This document shows positions 4,130 through 11,244 of a DNA stretch of 11,244 bases, piece by piece. Each line of letters opens with the position of its first letter. Position 1 is the stretch's first letter. The DNA is taken from contig DCHI01000065.1 in the NCBI GenBank assembly GCA_002314795.1, positions 463-11,706 of the forward strand. The letters are read 5' to 3'. The translations under genes and the position numbers were made by a program. The stretch is from Bacteroidales bacterium UBA1756 (GTDB taxonomy: Bacteria > Bacteroidota > Bacteroidia > Bacteroidales > WCHB1-69). A model generated the notes under the pieces. It did no database searches and was not told the origin of the DNA. It saw only the letters and a list, made by a program, of their open reading frames with translations.

Positions 4130-6481
4130 TTAATGAGAAGCAACGACAGACACTTTCTTAGCAGCAACTAATTGGTTATCTGCAAAAATTTTTACAACAT
4201 AAACACCTGATTCCCAGTCAGAAGTATTCAATTTTGTTTTGGAATCCCGCACAAAAAAACTCTTTATCTGCTTCCCGTTCATATCGTAAACTGCTCCCGA
4301 ATATGACAGCTTTCTGTCATAATTTTGAAGTACAATATTAAAAAAGTGCTTGGCAGGATTCGGATAGATGTCAAAATAGAAGCCCGCATCGGGATTGGAA
4401 ATCTTGACGGGATCGGTGCCGATGGCAAATGCATACTCTCCCGAACGGACGGAATCAACTACGAGATAGCTGGTATGCAAGTTCGCATTTCCTGAACGAG
4501 TAACCGGAATGATTTGCCAATCCTCGCTCACATCGCGACGATAAAGCATCATTAACTCGTTGAGTGTGTGCCCGTTTGCAAGTTCGTAATCTATATTGCT
4601 GCTTCCCCCTTTGCACCCAAAACGGATGCTTCCGGTGATGGAATGTTCGGGAGCACATTCAATGCGCCAATAGTGCGACGGAGAAATCATCTGCACATTG
4701 GGATTCGGTGTATGGAGTTCATCCGGAGCAACATAATTGTCTTCTATTCTTACAAAAGTAGTATCCGCCAAAGCATCAACTGACATCTTGATATTGGCTT
4801 CGTTGGCAGATTTTACGCCCGTTCCGGAAACAGTCAGATTGTAATCAACCACCGCATCGGCCATCTTTTCGTGATAATCGGCAATGGCGAATGCCGGCGC
4901 AAACGGAAGTTGCACGATTCCGTCCGCCAACTCACCATCAAAAGCGAAATGTTCCAACGTAAAGAACTGTCTGTCAGACGAAACAAACGTAATATCCAAG
5001 CGGTTGCTGTTCGCGAAATGCAGTGCGTGGTTCAAGCGTTGGCGCACATAAAAACGGTATTCATTGGCGATGCCGGTCGAACGAATCGAATCAATCGAAA
5101 AATGAAGGAAACCGGGCTGATGAATCCAAGCATCGTAAAAGTCGTGAAGATTCTGACCGCTGTATTGAGAAAGAAAATCAAAAAATTGGACAGAGGTTAT
5201 ATCCTGATACTCATATTCGGTAAGTAATGCTTTAATGGATTCAAAGAAAATACTGTCACCCATATACTTACGAAGTGTATGAACGGTGATTCCTCCTTTA
5301 TCGTAGGTGGTCGTTCCATAGGTGACTTCTTGCGGCATTTGGTCTAAAGCCCAGTAGCCGCCGTCATCAACGTGTGCCTTTTTCAGAACAGAGCGGTGCT
5401 GATTGCGAATGCCCGCTGCGTAACCGTCCGTTTCGGGATTGGACGAAGGATAAAGTATTTCTGCCGCCACGAACTCGCTATAATTACCGAAGGCCTCGTT
5501 AATCCACATCTCTTCAGCCTGATGGCAGGTGATGAGATCGCCGAACCAATGGTGCGAAAGTTCGTGCATATAAAGTGATTCGTAAGTACCATTTCCCGTG
5601 ATTGCAAAATTGGGATAAGCAATATTGGTAGCGTGTTCCATAGCGCCTCCATTGAAATTGACACCCACATAACCAACTCTGTTCCAACGATATGGGCCGT
5701 AACGCATTTCATAGATGTGGAAAGCGTCTTTCAAATGGGAGAAAGTGCCAGCCACACGGTCGTAATGTTGCGGATAGGTGTAAATATCGATGGGAACGAC
5801 TCCCGTCATCCCGTGGACGGTATCGGTGTAGTGTGCATAATTCCCGACAGCAACAGACGTAAGGTAGGTCGGAACGGTTTCTTCTAATGACCAGTGCCAA
5901 ATAATTGTCTCATTGCTTGTTGCAGTGCTATCGACGAGATTTCCACCGCAGATGGCACGCTTGCTGTTTTCCGTTTCAATATAAAAATCATAGGAAGAAC
6001 GGTCGGTAAAAAAGTCTAAACAAGGATACCAGGCGCGACCAAAATTGTGCGGAAGGTCACGGAAAGCGACACCGAGATTGTAACAGTATTCTCCCGAAAA
6101 GTAGAATCCGCCAAAGTAGGAATCGGTTGCCGGAACACCGTGATAAAAGACGGTTATTTGTAACGTATCATTAAGATTTACAGAATTTTGCAAATCAATG
6201 TTCAATAGTTCCTGTATGTGTGAAAAGTTGGTCGTCGGGGTGGCATTGAGCCAAACGGAGTCCACCGTCATATTTTTCAAGTCAAGGCCGATGCGGGAAA
6301 GCCCGTTCACTTTTGCAACGGCGGTCAGGTCGGCGGAACCATAGACGATGTGGCTGCTAAAGTCGGTAATAGTAAGATGGAGGTTGTAATGCTCGATGTG
6401 AAGACTATCGGAACGGTTTTGAGCAAATGAAAAAAAGAAGCAACTCCAAATGAGGCAAGACAGTGCAATTATTTTTTTCAT
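4130..6481 (-). CDS. M1-family metallopeptidase with T9SS type A C-terminal sorting domain
   Basis: The 783-residue product has a signal peptide (1-20, ending FSFAQ), an M1 N-terminal beta domain, a zinc peptidase domain and further beta-rich domains. The zinc site is HELSH at 306-310 with the third ligand Glu329 in WINEAF, giving the M1 spacing HExxH-x18-E. GGAMEH (278-283) replaces the usual GAMEN exopeptidase loop. Tyr393 in TTYDKGG fits the transition-state tyrosine. Residues about 470-690 look like beta-sandwich modules. Residues 702-780 (FYFDIYPNPA, YDMNGKQIKSF, ESGVYVVKI) are a type A T9SS sorting domain, encoded at about 4140-4378, which sends the protein across the outer membrane for surface attachment or release. 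I placed the start at 6481, where MKKIIALSCL begins the signal peptide; the in-frame ATG at 6529 lies inside the putative -7 box. Probable role: aminopeptidase supplying amino acids from external peptides. It leads a likely operon with the GT4 gene. Confidence 0.93.
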   Translation of the reverse strand: MKKIIALSCLIWSCFFFSFAQNRSDSLHIEHYNLHLTITDFSSHIVYGSADLTAVAKVNGLSRIGLDLKNMTVDSVWLNATPTTNFSHIQELLNIDLQNSVNLNDTLQITVFYHGVPATDSYFGGFYFSGEYCYNLGVAFRDLPHNFGRAWYPCLDFFTDRSSYDFYIETENSKRAICGGNLVDSTATSNETIIWHWSLEETVPTYLTSVAVGNYAHYTDTVHGMTGVVPIDIYTYPQHYDRVAGTFSHLKDAFHIYEMRYGPYRWNRVGYVGVNFNGGAMEHATNIAYPNFAITGNGTYESLYMHELSHHWFGDLITCHQAEEMWINEAFGNYSEFVAAEILYPSSNPETDGYAAGIRNQHRSVLKKAHVDDGGYWALDQMPQEVTYGTTTYDKGGITVHTLRKYMGDSIFFESIKALLTEYEYQDITSVQFFDFLSQYSGQNLHDFYDAWIHQPGFLHFSIDSIRSTGIANEYRFYVRQRLNHALHFANSNRLDITFVSSDRQFFTLEHFAFDGELADGIVQLPFAPAFAIADYHEKMADAVVDYNLTVSGTGVKSANEANIKMSVDALADTTFVRIEDNYVAPDELHTPNPNVQMISPSHYWRIECAPEHSITGSIRFGCKGGSSNIDYELANGHTLNELMMLYRRDVSEDWQIIPVTRSGNANLHTSYLVVDSVRSGEYAFAIGTDPVKISNPDAGFYFDIYPNPAKHFFNIVLQNYDRKLSYSGAVYDMNGKQIKSFFVRDSKTKLNTSDWESGVYVVKIFADNQLVAAKKVSVVASH

Positions 6482-6526
6482 AAAATATTGATTATTAACA
6501 AAATACGAAATCCACAGAAACCGACG

Positions 6527-6554
6527 CAAACTTACATAAAAATTTGGAAGTCAA
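6527..6554 (-). promoter_or_regulatory. Putative promoter of the M1 peptidase-glycosyltransferase transcript
   Basis: On the minus strand, TAAGTTTG (6534 to 6527) matches TAnnTTTG. A TTG (6554 to 6552) lies 17 nt upstream as a partial -33 element. The predicted start near 6523 gives a leader of about 40 nt before the ATG at 6481. It is divergent from the serS promoter within the same 146-nt spacer. Confidence 0.5.
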
Positions 6555-6600
6555 CTCGAAAAAAAACGCAAAATGCGACAACAAATTCCTAATTTAATCG

Positions 6601-6608
6601 TACTTTTG
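6601..6608 (+). promoter_or_regulatory. Putative -7 box of the serS cluster
   Basis: TACTTTTG followed by CGCCC is a textbook Bacteroidetes -7 element (TAnnTTTG). A start around 6612 leaves about 15 nt of leader, CTAATTTTTAATAAT, before the ATG. I see no clear TTTG at the -33 position (about 6578-6582). The leader has no Shine-Dalgarno, as is usual for the phylum. Confidence 0.55.
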
Positions 6609-6627
6609 CGCCCTAATTTTTAATAAT

Positions 6628-7899
6628 ATGTTACAGATACAGCTTATTCGAGAGAATCCTTCGGAAGTTATTGAAAGACTGAAGGTTAAAAATTTTGACG
6701 CTACAGAATTAATCAATAAGATTCAAGAAATAGACGCGCAGTTGCGTCAAGCCAAGCGCAACTTGGACAACAACCTGATGGAACAAGGCAAGTTGGCCAA
6801 ATCCATCGGACAACTTTTCAAAGAAGGCAAACGTGAAGAAGCCGAGCAGATGAAGGCACAGACAGCCGAGCTGAAAGCTCAAGAGAAGGGTATGCAGACT
6901 GAGTTGGCAGAAAAAGAGCAGGAAATCAACAAGTTGATGGTTCTTCTTCCGAATATGCCGCACGCCTCTGTTCCTTGCGGAAAAGGTGCTGAAGACAACG
7001 AGGTTATCTATCAGGAAGGCGATGCCACGAATATGGGCGAAGGCGCTCTCCCCCACTGGGAACTCGTCAAGAAATACGACATCATCGACTTTGACTTGGG
7101 AAGCAAAATCACCGGTGCCGGTTTTCCGATCTATAAAGGCAAAGGTGCTAAAATGCAACGTGCTCTCATCAATTTCTTTTTGAACACCGCTTCCGACAAC
7201 GGATTTACCGAAATCCAACCGCCATACGTGGTCAACGAGGCCTCCGCTTACGCTACGGGGCAGCTTCCGGACAAAGAGGGACAGATGTACCACGCCGATT
7301 TGGACAACCTCTATCTTATTCCCACCGCAGAAGTTCCCGTCACCAACATTTTCCGTGACACCATATTGAAAGCCAGCGACTTTCCTATCAAAAACTGCGC
7401 TTATTCCGCTTGCTTCCGTCGCGAAGCGGGCTCCTACGGAAAAGATGTAAGAGGTTTGAATCGTCTCCATCAATTCGACAAAGTTGAAATCGTTGAAATC
7501 GAACATCCGGACCGTTCCTACCAAACTTTGGAAGAGATGAAACAATACGGAATGTCATTGCTCCAAAAGTTAGGACTCCCCTTCCGCGTGCTTCGTTTGT
7601 GTGGCGGCGACATCAGCTTCACTTCCGCACTTACTTACGACCTTGAGGTTTATTCACGTGCACAGCAACGTTGGCTCGAAGTCAGCTCCATTTCCAACTT
7701 TGAAAGCTACCAGGCCAATCGCCTCCACCTTCGTTTCAAAGACGAAAACGGCAAGACACGTCTGGCCCATACGCTGAACGGAAGTGCACTCGCCCTTCCA
7801 CGCGTGATGGCATCCATTCTGGAAAACTACCAAACCCCGAACGGAATTGTCGTTCCCGAAGTGCTTCGCCCCTACACCGGCTTTGACATCATCGACTAA
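6628..7899 (+). CDS. serS: Seryl-tRNA synthetase
   Basis: The 423-residue product charges tRNA-Ser (and tRNA-Sec where present) with serine in the cytoplasm. Residues 1-110 form the N-terminal helical arm, with a long Lys/Gln/Glu-rich coiled coil (about 30-105) that grips the long variable arm of tRNA-Ser. The class II catalytic core follows. The serine-binding TAE is at 233-235. Motif 2 is FRREAGSYGKDVRGLNRLHQ (263-282), continuing FDKVEI. Motif 3 is LNGSALALPRVMASILENYQ (383-402), with the class II Arg at 392. Length is typical and all key residues appear present. It heads a cluster: its TAA overlaps the ATG of the TPR gene by one base (TAATG), and a MATE exporter follows. A housekeeping role is certain; any functional link to the downstream genes is inference. 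Confidence 0.98.
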   Translation: MLQIQLIRENPSEVIERLKVKNFDATELINKIQEIDAQLRQAKRNLDNNLMEQGKLAKSIGQLFKEGKREEAEQMKAQTAELKAQEKGMQTELAEKEQEINKLMVLLPNMPHASVPCGKGAEDNEVIYQEGDATNMGEGALPHWELVKKYDIIDFDLGSKITGAGFPIYKGKGAKMQRALINFFLNTASDNGFTEIQPPYVVNEASAYATGQLPDKEGQMYHADLDNLYLIPTAEVPVTNIFRDTILKASDFPIKNCAYSACFRREAGSYGKDVRGLNRLHQFDKVEIVEIEHPDRSYQTLEEMKQYGMSLLQKLGLPFRVLRLCGGDISFTSALTYDLEVYSRAQQRWLEVSSISNFESYQANRLHLRFKDENGKTRLAHTLNGSALALPRVMASILENYQTPNGIVVPEVLRPYTGFDIID

Positions 7900-9782
7900 T
7901 GAGAAAGCTTTTCACAACCTTCGTACTCATTCTTGCCACCTTTTTCGCCATTGCCCAGCGCTCACAGGAAGAACAGTTGGGTATTCAGTATTTTCAGAAT
8001 GGCGAATACGAAAAGGCGGTGCAGATGTTTGCCAAGGTTTACAACAGCAATCCCAACTCCTACATTTATTACTATTATTACCAAACGTTGCTGCAAACCG
8101 GCAATTTCAAAGAAGCTGAAAGAATCGTCAAAAAGCAGATTAAGAATTCACCGAAAACGCAACGCTACAAGACCGACCTCGGTTTCGTTTACGAAAGTGC
8201 GGGTGACCAGCAGGCCGCCGACAAGGTTTATACGGATGCCATCAAGGAGCTTCCCGCCCAGCAGAACTCGGTGCGAGAACTCTATAACGCATTCCTCGTT
8301 CGCAAGCAGCTGCAATACGCTGTCGCCACGTTGGAAAAAGGACGCCGCTTGCTCAACGACAACTCTTTGTTTGTCAACGAATTGACAAGCACCTACATTC
8401 AGATGAACCGCAACGACCTCGTTATTGAGGAAGCTCTCAACATCGTCAGTGACAATGTGCAAGGCAAGATTCCCGATGCGGAAAAAATCCTTCAAAACCT
8501 TTTGGCAAGCGATGAAGACGGGAAAAAATTCCTGATGGTGAAGACGCAATTGATGAAGCGCACGCAGGAAGCGCCCGACAATATGTGCTACGCCATCATT
8601 CTCCAGTGGGCCTATCAGCACAACAAGGATTTCGCCAACGCGCTTTTGCTGGCCAAGTCGATTGACCGGAAACAAAAAGAGGACGGACAACGAATCTTCG
8701 GGTTGGCGAAGGAAGCCAGTGCGAACAAGGATTTTGAAACTGCAATACAGGCGTTGGAATACATCATCGCAAAAGGCGAAAGCAGTGCTTATTACACGGA
8801 TGCTCAATTTCTTTTGTTGGATGTAAAATACGAACGGCTCGCCGCCACTTCGCCGGTTGACAAAACGGCTGCAGCTGCTTTGGAAACGGAATTTGACCAT
8901 TTGCTCAAAGAGTACGGTTATCACGAAGGCACGTCAGAATGGGTCCGTAAATACGCGCACCTTCTTGCCTTTTACGTGGATGAGCCGGAAAAGGCGAAAA
9001 GTGTCTTGAACGACGCCATTGCCAATGCCAACCGCGACCCGCAAGTAGTTGGACAATACAAGGTTGACCTCGCCGACATCGAACTCTATATGGGCGATGT
9101 GTGGGAAGCCACCCTTCACTATTCACAGGTTGAAAAGGACCTTCCGAACGATGTCATCGGGCAGACGGCCAAGTTCAACAATGCGAAACTCTCTTTTTAC
9201 ATCGGTGAATTTGCCTGGGCAAAAAGCCAGTTGGACGTGCTGCGTGCCGCCACTTCCAAACTCATCGCCAACGATGCTATGTATTTTTCTCTTCTTATTT
9301 CTGATAATGAAAATGAAGATGGAGAGGGCGGTGACGAAGACGACGAGGACGAAGGCATTTTCAGCAGTAGCACAACCGACAATCTGCCGCTTCGTTACTA
9401 CGCCAAAGCCGACTTCCTCATTTTCCAAAACAAAGATGACGAAGCCGTCAAAATGCTTGACTCCGTACTCGTTGTTGACCCATACGGAAAATTAGTGGAT
9501 GACGTCTATTTCCAAAAGGCAAAAATCGCTATCAAGCAAAAGGATTATTTCGGGGCAGAGAATTTGTTGCAAGAGATTTTGAAAAACCATTCCGCAGAAC
9601 TTTTGGGTGACGATGCCGCCTATCTGATGGCTCAACTTTATGACTTTTACCTGAAAGATTCCAACAAGGCGATGGAATATTACCAAAAGGTGCTGAAAGA
9701 TTATTCCGACAGTCTGTTCACAACGGAGGCCCGCAAACGCTATCGTGATTTGCGTGGCGATTTCAGTTCGTCTGAAAACTAA
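7899..9782 (+). CDS. Secreted tetratricopeptide-repeat protein with an acidic insert
   Basis: The 627-residue product has a cleavable signal peptide (1-20, MRKLFTTFVLILATFFAIAQ), so it is exported to the periplasm or envelope. The rest is almost wholly helical and built from TPR-like units. Clear ones are at 23-56 (LGIQYFQNGEYEKAVQMFAK), 57-85, 90-120, about 535-565 (AKIAIKQKDYFGAENLLQEI) and 571-605 (AYLMAQLYDFYLKDSNKAMEYY). The middle is more diverged. A tyrosine run YIYYYYY lies at 55-61. Residues 469-486, DNENEDGEGGDEDDEDEG, are a strongly acidic low-complexity insert followed by SSSTT, between two helical parts. TPR arrays bind other proteins, so this is probably a scaffold in the envelope; no enzyme motif is visible. 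Similar TPR proteins occur in Bacteroidales, but I know of no defined function. Its ATG overlaps the serS stop, so translation is probably coupled, and MATE follows 3 nt later. Confidence 0.88.
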   Translation: MRKLFTTFVLILATFFAIAQRSQEEQLGIQYFQNGEYEKAVQMFAKVYNSNPNSYIYYYYYQTLLQTGNFKEAERIVKKQIKNSPKTQRYKTDLGFVYESAGDQQAADKVYTDAIKELPAQQNSVRELYNAFLVRKQLQYAVATLEKGRRLLNDNSLFVNELTSTYIQMNRNDLVIEEALNIVSDNVQGKIPDAEKILQNLLASDEDGKKFLMVKTQLMKRTQEAPDNMCYAIILQWAYQHNKDFANALLLAKSIDRKQKEDGQRIFGLAKEASANKDFETAIQALEYIIAKGESSAYYTDAQFLLLDVKYERLAATSPVDKTAAAALETEFDHLLKEYGYHEGTSEWVRKYAHLLAFYVDEPEKAKSVLNDAIANANRDPQVVGQYKVDLADIELYMGDVWEATLHYSQVEKDLPNDVIGQTAKFNNAKLSFYIGEFAWAKSQLDVLRAATSKLIANDAMYFSLLISDNENEDGEGGDEDDEDEGIFSSSTTDNLPLRYYAKADFLIFQNKDDEAVKMLDSVLVVDPYGKLVDDVYFQKAKIAIKQKDYFGAENLLQEILKNHSAELLGDDAAYLMAQLYDFYLKDSNKAMEYYQKVLKDYSDSLFTTEARKRYRDLRGDFSSSEN

Positions 9783-9785
9783 ACT

Positions 9786-11123
9786 ATGGATTCAAGGACG
9801 AGGGAACTTGGAGAGAAACCCATCCGGAAATTGTTGCCGGCATACGCTATTCCCGCCATCGTTTCCACCACAGCCACTTCGTTATACAATGTCATCGACC
9901 GCATTTTCATCGGTCAAGGGGTTGGTGCAAGCGCCTTGGCTGGCTTAGGGCTGACATTGCCCATTATGAACCTATCGACTGCTTTCGGAATTTTGGTCGG
10001 TGCCGGTGCGGCGGCGCTCGCTTCGATACGAATTGGCGAGAAACGCAAGGAAGACGCGACGAAGATCCTTTGTAACGCACTGATATTAAGCATTGCCATC
10101 AGTATTATCTTTACTTGCGTCACCTTATCGGCATTGGATCCTATTTTACGGTTGTTTGGCGCAGATGCGGAGACACTCCCCTACGCCCGTTCGTTTCTGC
10201 AAATCATCCTTGGAGGCAACGTTATCACGCAGTTGCTGTTTGGCTTGAACAGCATTATGCGAGCCACAGGCTATCCCGTCAAGTCGATGCTGTCCATCCT
10301 CATCACCGTGGGCTGCAACCTGATATTGGCACCCCTGTTTATTTTCGTGTTTCACTGGGGCATTCGTGGGGCCGCCTGGGCGACGATTCTTTCACAATTG
10401 GCTGGAATGAGTTGGGTTGTAGCACACTTTATTTCAACACGCTCACTCATCCACTTTGAAAAAGCGGGAATGCAAGTGGAGTGGAAATTGGTCGGAAACA
10501 TTTTCGCCATCGGGCTTTCCCCATTCATCATTCACATTTGCACCTGCTTGGTGACGTTAGTAATGAATTGGAAATTAAAAGAATACGGCGGCAACACGGC
10601 CATTGCTACCTACGGTATCATCGTCAGCATCCAATCGTTGATTATCACAATCATCTTAGGCTTGTCGCACGGAATGCAGCCCATCGTAGGTTACAATTTC
10701 GGGGCACGCCAGTTGCAGAGGACAAACCGCGCCTACGTGCTAACGATTGTCATTGCCACCACGATCTGTACCGTCTGTTTCGCCATCGTGATGTCATTTC
10801 CTCACACGATAGCCAAATTCTTCACCCAGGACGAAGCGGTCGTGGCACTCATTGCCAAGGCGATACGGCTATGCTGCGCCGCGCTTCCCATCATCGGTTT
10901 TCAGGTAGTAACTTCGCACTTTTTCCAGTACATCAACCGAGCGAAGGTTTCCGTATTTCTCTCATTATCAAGGCAGATTATCTTCCTCCTCCCCTTCATT
11001 GCCATTTTACCGTCGTTTTACGGACTGGACGGTGCGTGGTACGCGATTCCGGCGGCGGACGTGTGCGCCACCTGCGTGACGGCGGGGATCCTTGTTTATG
11101 AGATAAGAGCTGTGCGCGAATAG
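9786..11123 (+). CDS. MATE-family multidrug/metabolite exporter (MepA-like)
   Basis: The 445-residue product is a polytopic inner-membrane protein with about 12 predicted spans, the usual MATE size. These carriers expel cationic drugs or metabolites in exchange for H+ or Na+. The N-terminal half has IPAIVSTTATSLYNVIDRIF (22-41) and LPIMNLSTAFGILVGAGAAA (58-77). The C-terminal half has LGLSHGMQPIVGYNFGARQL (291-310), a motif strongly conserved in MepA-like members. The two halves are an internal duplication, as in all MATE proteins. The start at 9786 lies 3 nt after the TPR stop, so it is probably on the serS transcript. Substrate and coupling ion cannot be told from sequence. No local repressor gene of the MarR or TetR type is present. 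Confidence 0.93.
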   Translation: MDSRTRELGEKPIRKLLPAYAIPAIVSTTATSLYNVIDRIFIGQGVGASALAGLGLTLPIMNLSTAFGILVGAGAAALASIRIGEKRKEDATKILCNALILSIAISIIFTCVTLSALDPILRLFGADAETLPYARSFLQIILGGNVITQLLFGLNSIMRATGYPVKSMLSILITVGCNLILAPLFIFVFHWGIRGAAWATILSQLAGMSWVVAHFISTRSLIHFEKAGMQVEWKLVGNIFAIGLSPFIIHICTCLVTLVMNWKLKEYGGNTAIATYGIIVSIQSLIITIILGLSHGMQPIVGYNFGARQLQRTNRAYVLTIVIATTICTVCFAIVMSFPHTIAKFFTQDEAVVALIAKAIRLCCAALPIIGFQVVTSHFFQYINRAKVSVFLSLSRQIIFLLPFIAILPSFYGLDGAWYAIPAADVCATCVTAGILVYEIRAVRE

Positions 11124-11244
11124 AATTACATTCTCTACTGCTTGACTTGTTTAACTATGAATTAACGCCGACGAAGAAAATATGAGGCAGGCACTCGTTA
11201 TTACTTTCGAATTACTTTCTTCCTGACTTTGACACTTTTTTGCG
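11124..11244. other. Terminal 121 nt without a supported gene
   Basis: This segment follows the MATE stop codon. The only complete ATG frame I noticed (11182 onward) ends after 14 codons. ATTACTTTC occurs twice, at 11200-11208 and 11211-11219, a direct repeat with an 11-bp period. No G/C-rich hairpin with a T-run is visible, so the serS cluster may continue past the edge or end without a classical terminator. The final TTTTTTGCG resembles the end of a -7 box, but the TA is missing. Confidence 0.6.

Noticed and set aside
6482..6529. Extension of the M1 peptidase to the ATG at 6529
   Set aside because: It would put 16 residues before a well-formed signal peptide, and the upstream ATG lies within the putative -7 box.
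6709..7545. 278-codon minus-strand frame inside serS
   Set aside because: It lies wholly opposite an unmistakable seryl-tRNA synthetase and shows no domain of its own.
8148..8924. 258-codon minus-strand frame inside the TPR gene
   Set aside because: It is antisense to a coherent signal-peptide TPR protein, with no recognisable domain or promoter.
11182..11226. Short frame after the MATE gene (starts MRQALVITF)
   Set aside because: It ends after 14 codons, has no promoter or conservation signal, and overlaps a simple 11-bp repeat.
1..11244. CRISPR array, insertion sequence, integrase, toxin-antitoxin or defence genes
   Set aside because: No spaced repeats, transposase motifs or defence-type domains were seen. 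The MORN repeats resemble proteins often labelled YwqK antitoxins, but there is no adjacent toxin.

Overview
The window looks like ordinary chromosome from a member of the Bacteroidota, most likely order Bacteroidales. Four things point there. Candidate promoters have the Bacteroidetes -7 box TAnnTTTG (for example TACTTTTG before serS). Start codons sit in A/T-rich leaders with no clear Shine-Dalgarno. The M1 peptidase ends in a type IX secretion (T9SS) type A sorting domain. The MORN-repeat lipoprotein, membrane-anchored OmpH/Skp-like protein and XRE regulator are of kinds common in this order. A T9SS cargo suggests a species outside the classical gut Bacteroides, but the genus cannot be fixed from this sequence. 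I see no rRNA, tRNA, insertion sequence, phage gene or CRISPR array.

Layout. (1) Bases 1-1723, minus strand: an OmpH/Skp-like inner-membrane-anchored coiled-coil protein, a MORN-repeat lipoprotein 4 nt downstream, then the first 101 codons of a tryptophanase/tyrosine phenol-lyase that leaves the window at base 1. (2) Bases 1724-2368: a 645-nt very A/T-rich divergent intergenic region with several TAnnTTTG boxes and three copies of the palindrome TACA-NN-TGTA. The last copy overlaps the putative promoter of the next gene. (3) Bases 2369-2980, plus strand: a small XRE-type DNA-binding protein with a long disordered linker and a distinctive C-terminal tail. (4) Bases 2984-6481, minus strand: an M1 metallopeptidase with a T9SS sorting domain, followed 21 nt later by a GT4 glycosyltransferase that ends 3 nt from the convergent XRE gene. 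(5) Bases 6482-6627: a divergent promoter region. (6) Bases 6628-11123, plus strand: a tight cluster of seryl-tRNA synthetase (serS), a secreted TPR-repeat protein (1-nt overlap) and a MATE-family exporter (3-nt gap). (7) The last 121 nt hold no gene I can support.

How the genes fit together: the leftmost pair looks like an envelope module. The peptidase-glycosyltransferase pair couples a secreted T9SS cargo with an enzyme of glycan assembly. The serS cluster joins a housekeeping enzyme to an envelope TPR protein and an exporter. No clear new multi-gene system is visible. The most interesting non-coding signal is the spaced TACA-NN-TGTA set upstream of the XRE gene, which could be an autoregulatory operator array. 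It is unusual because one copy coincides with the -7 box and lies only a few bases from the start codon, which suggests a leaderless or nearly leaderless transcript.
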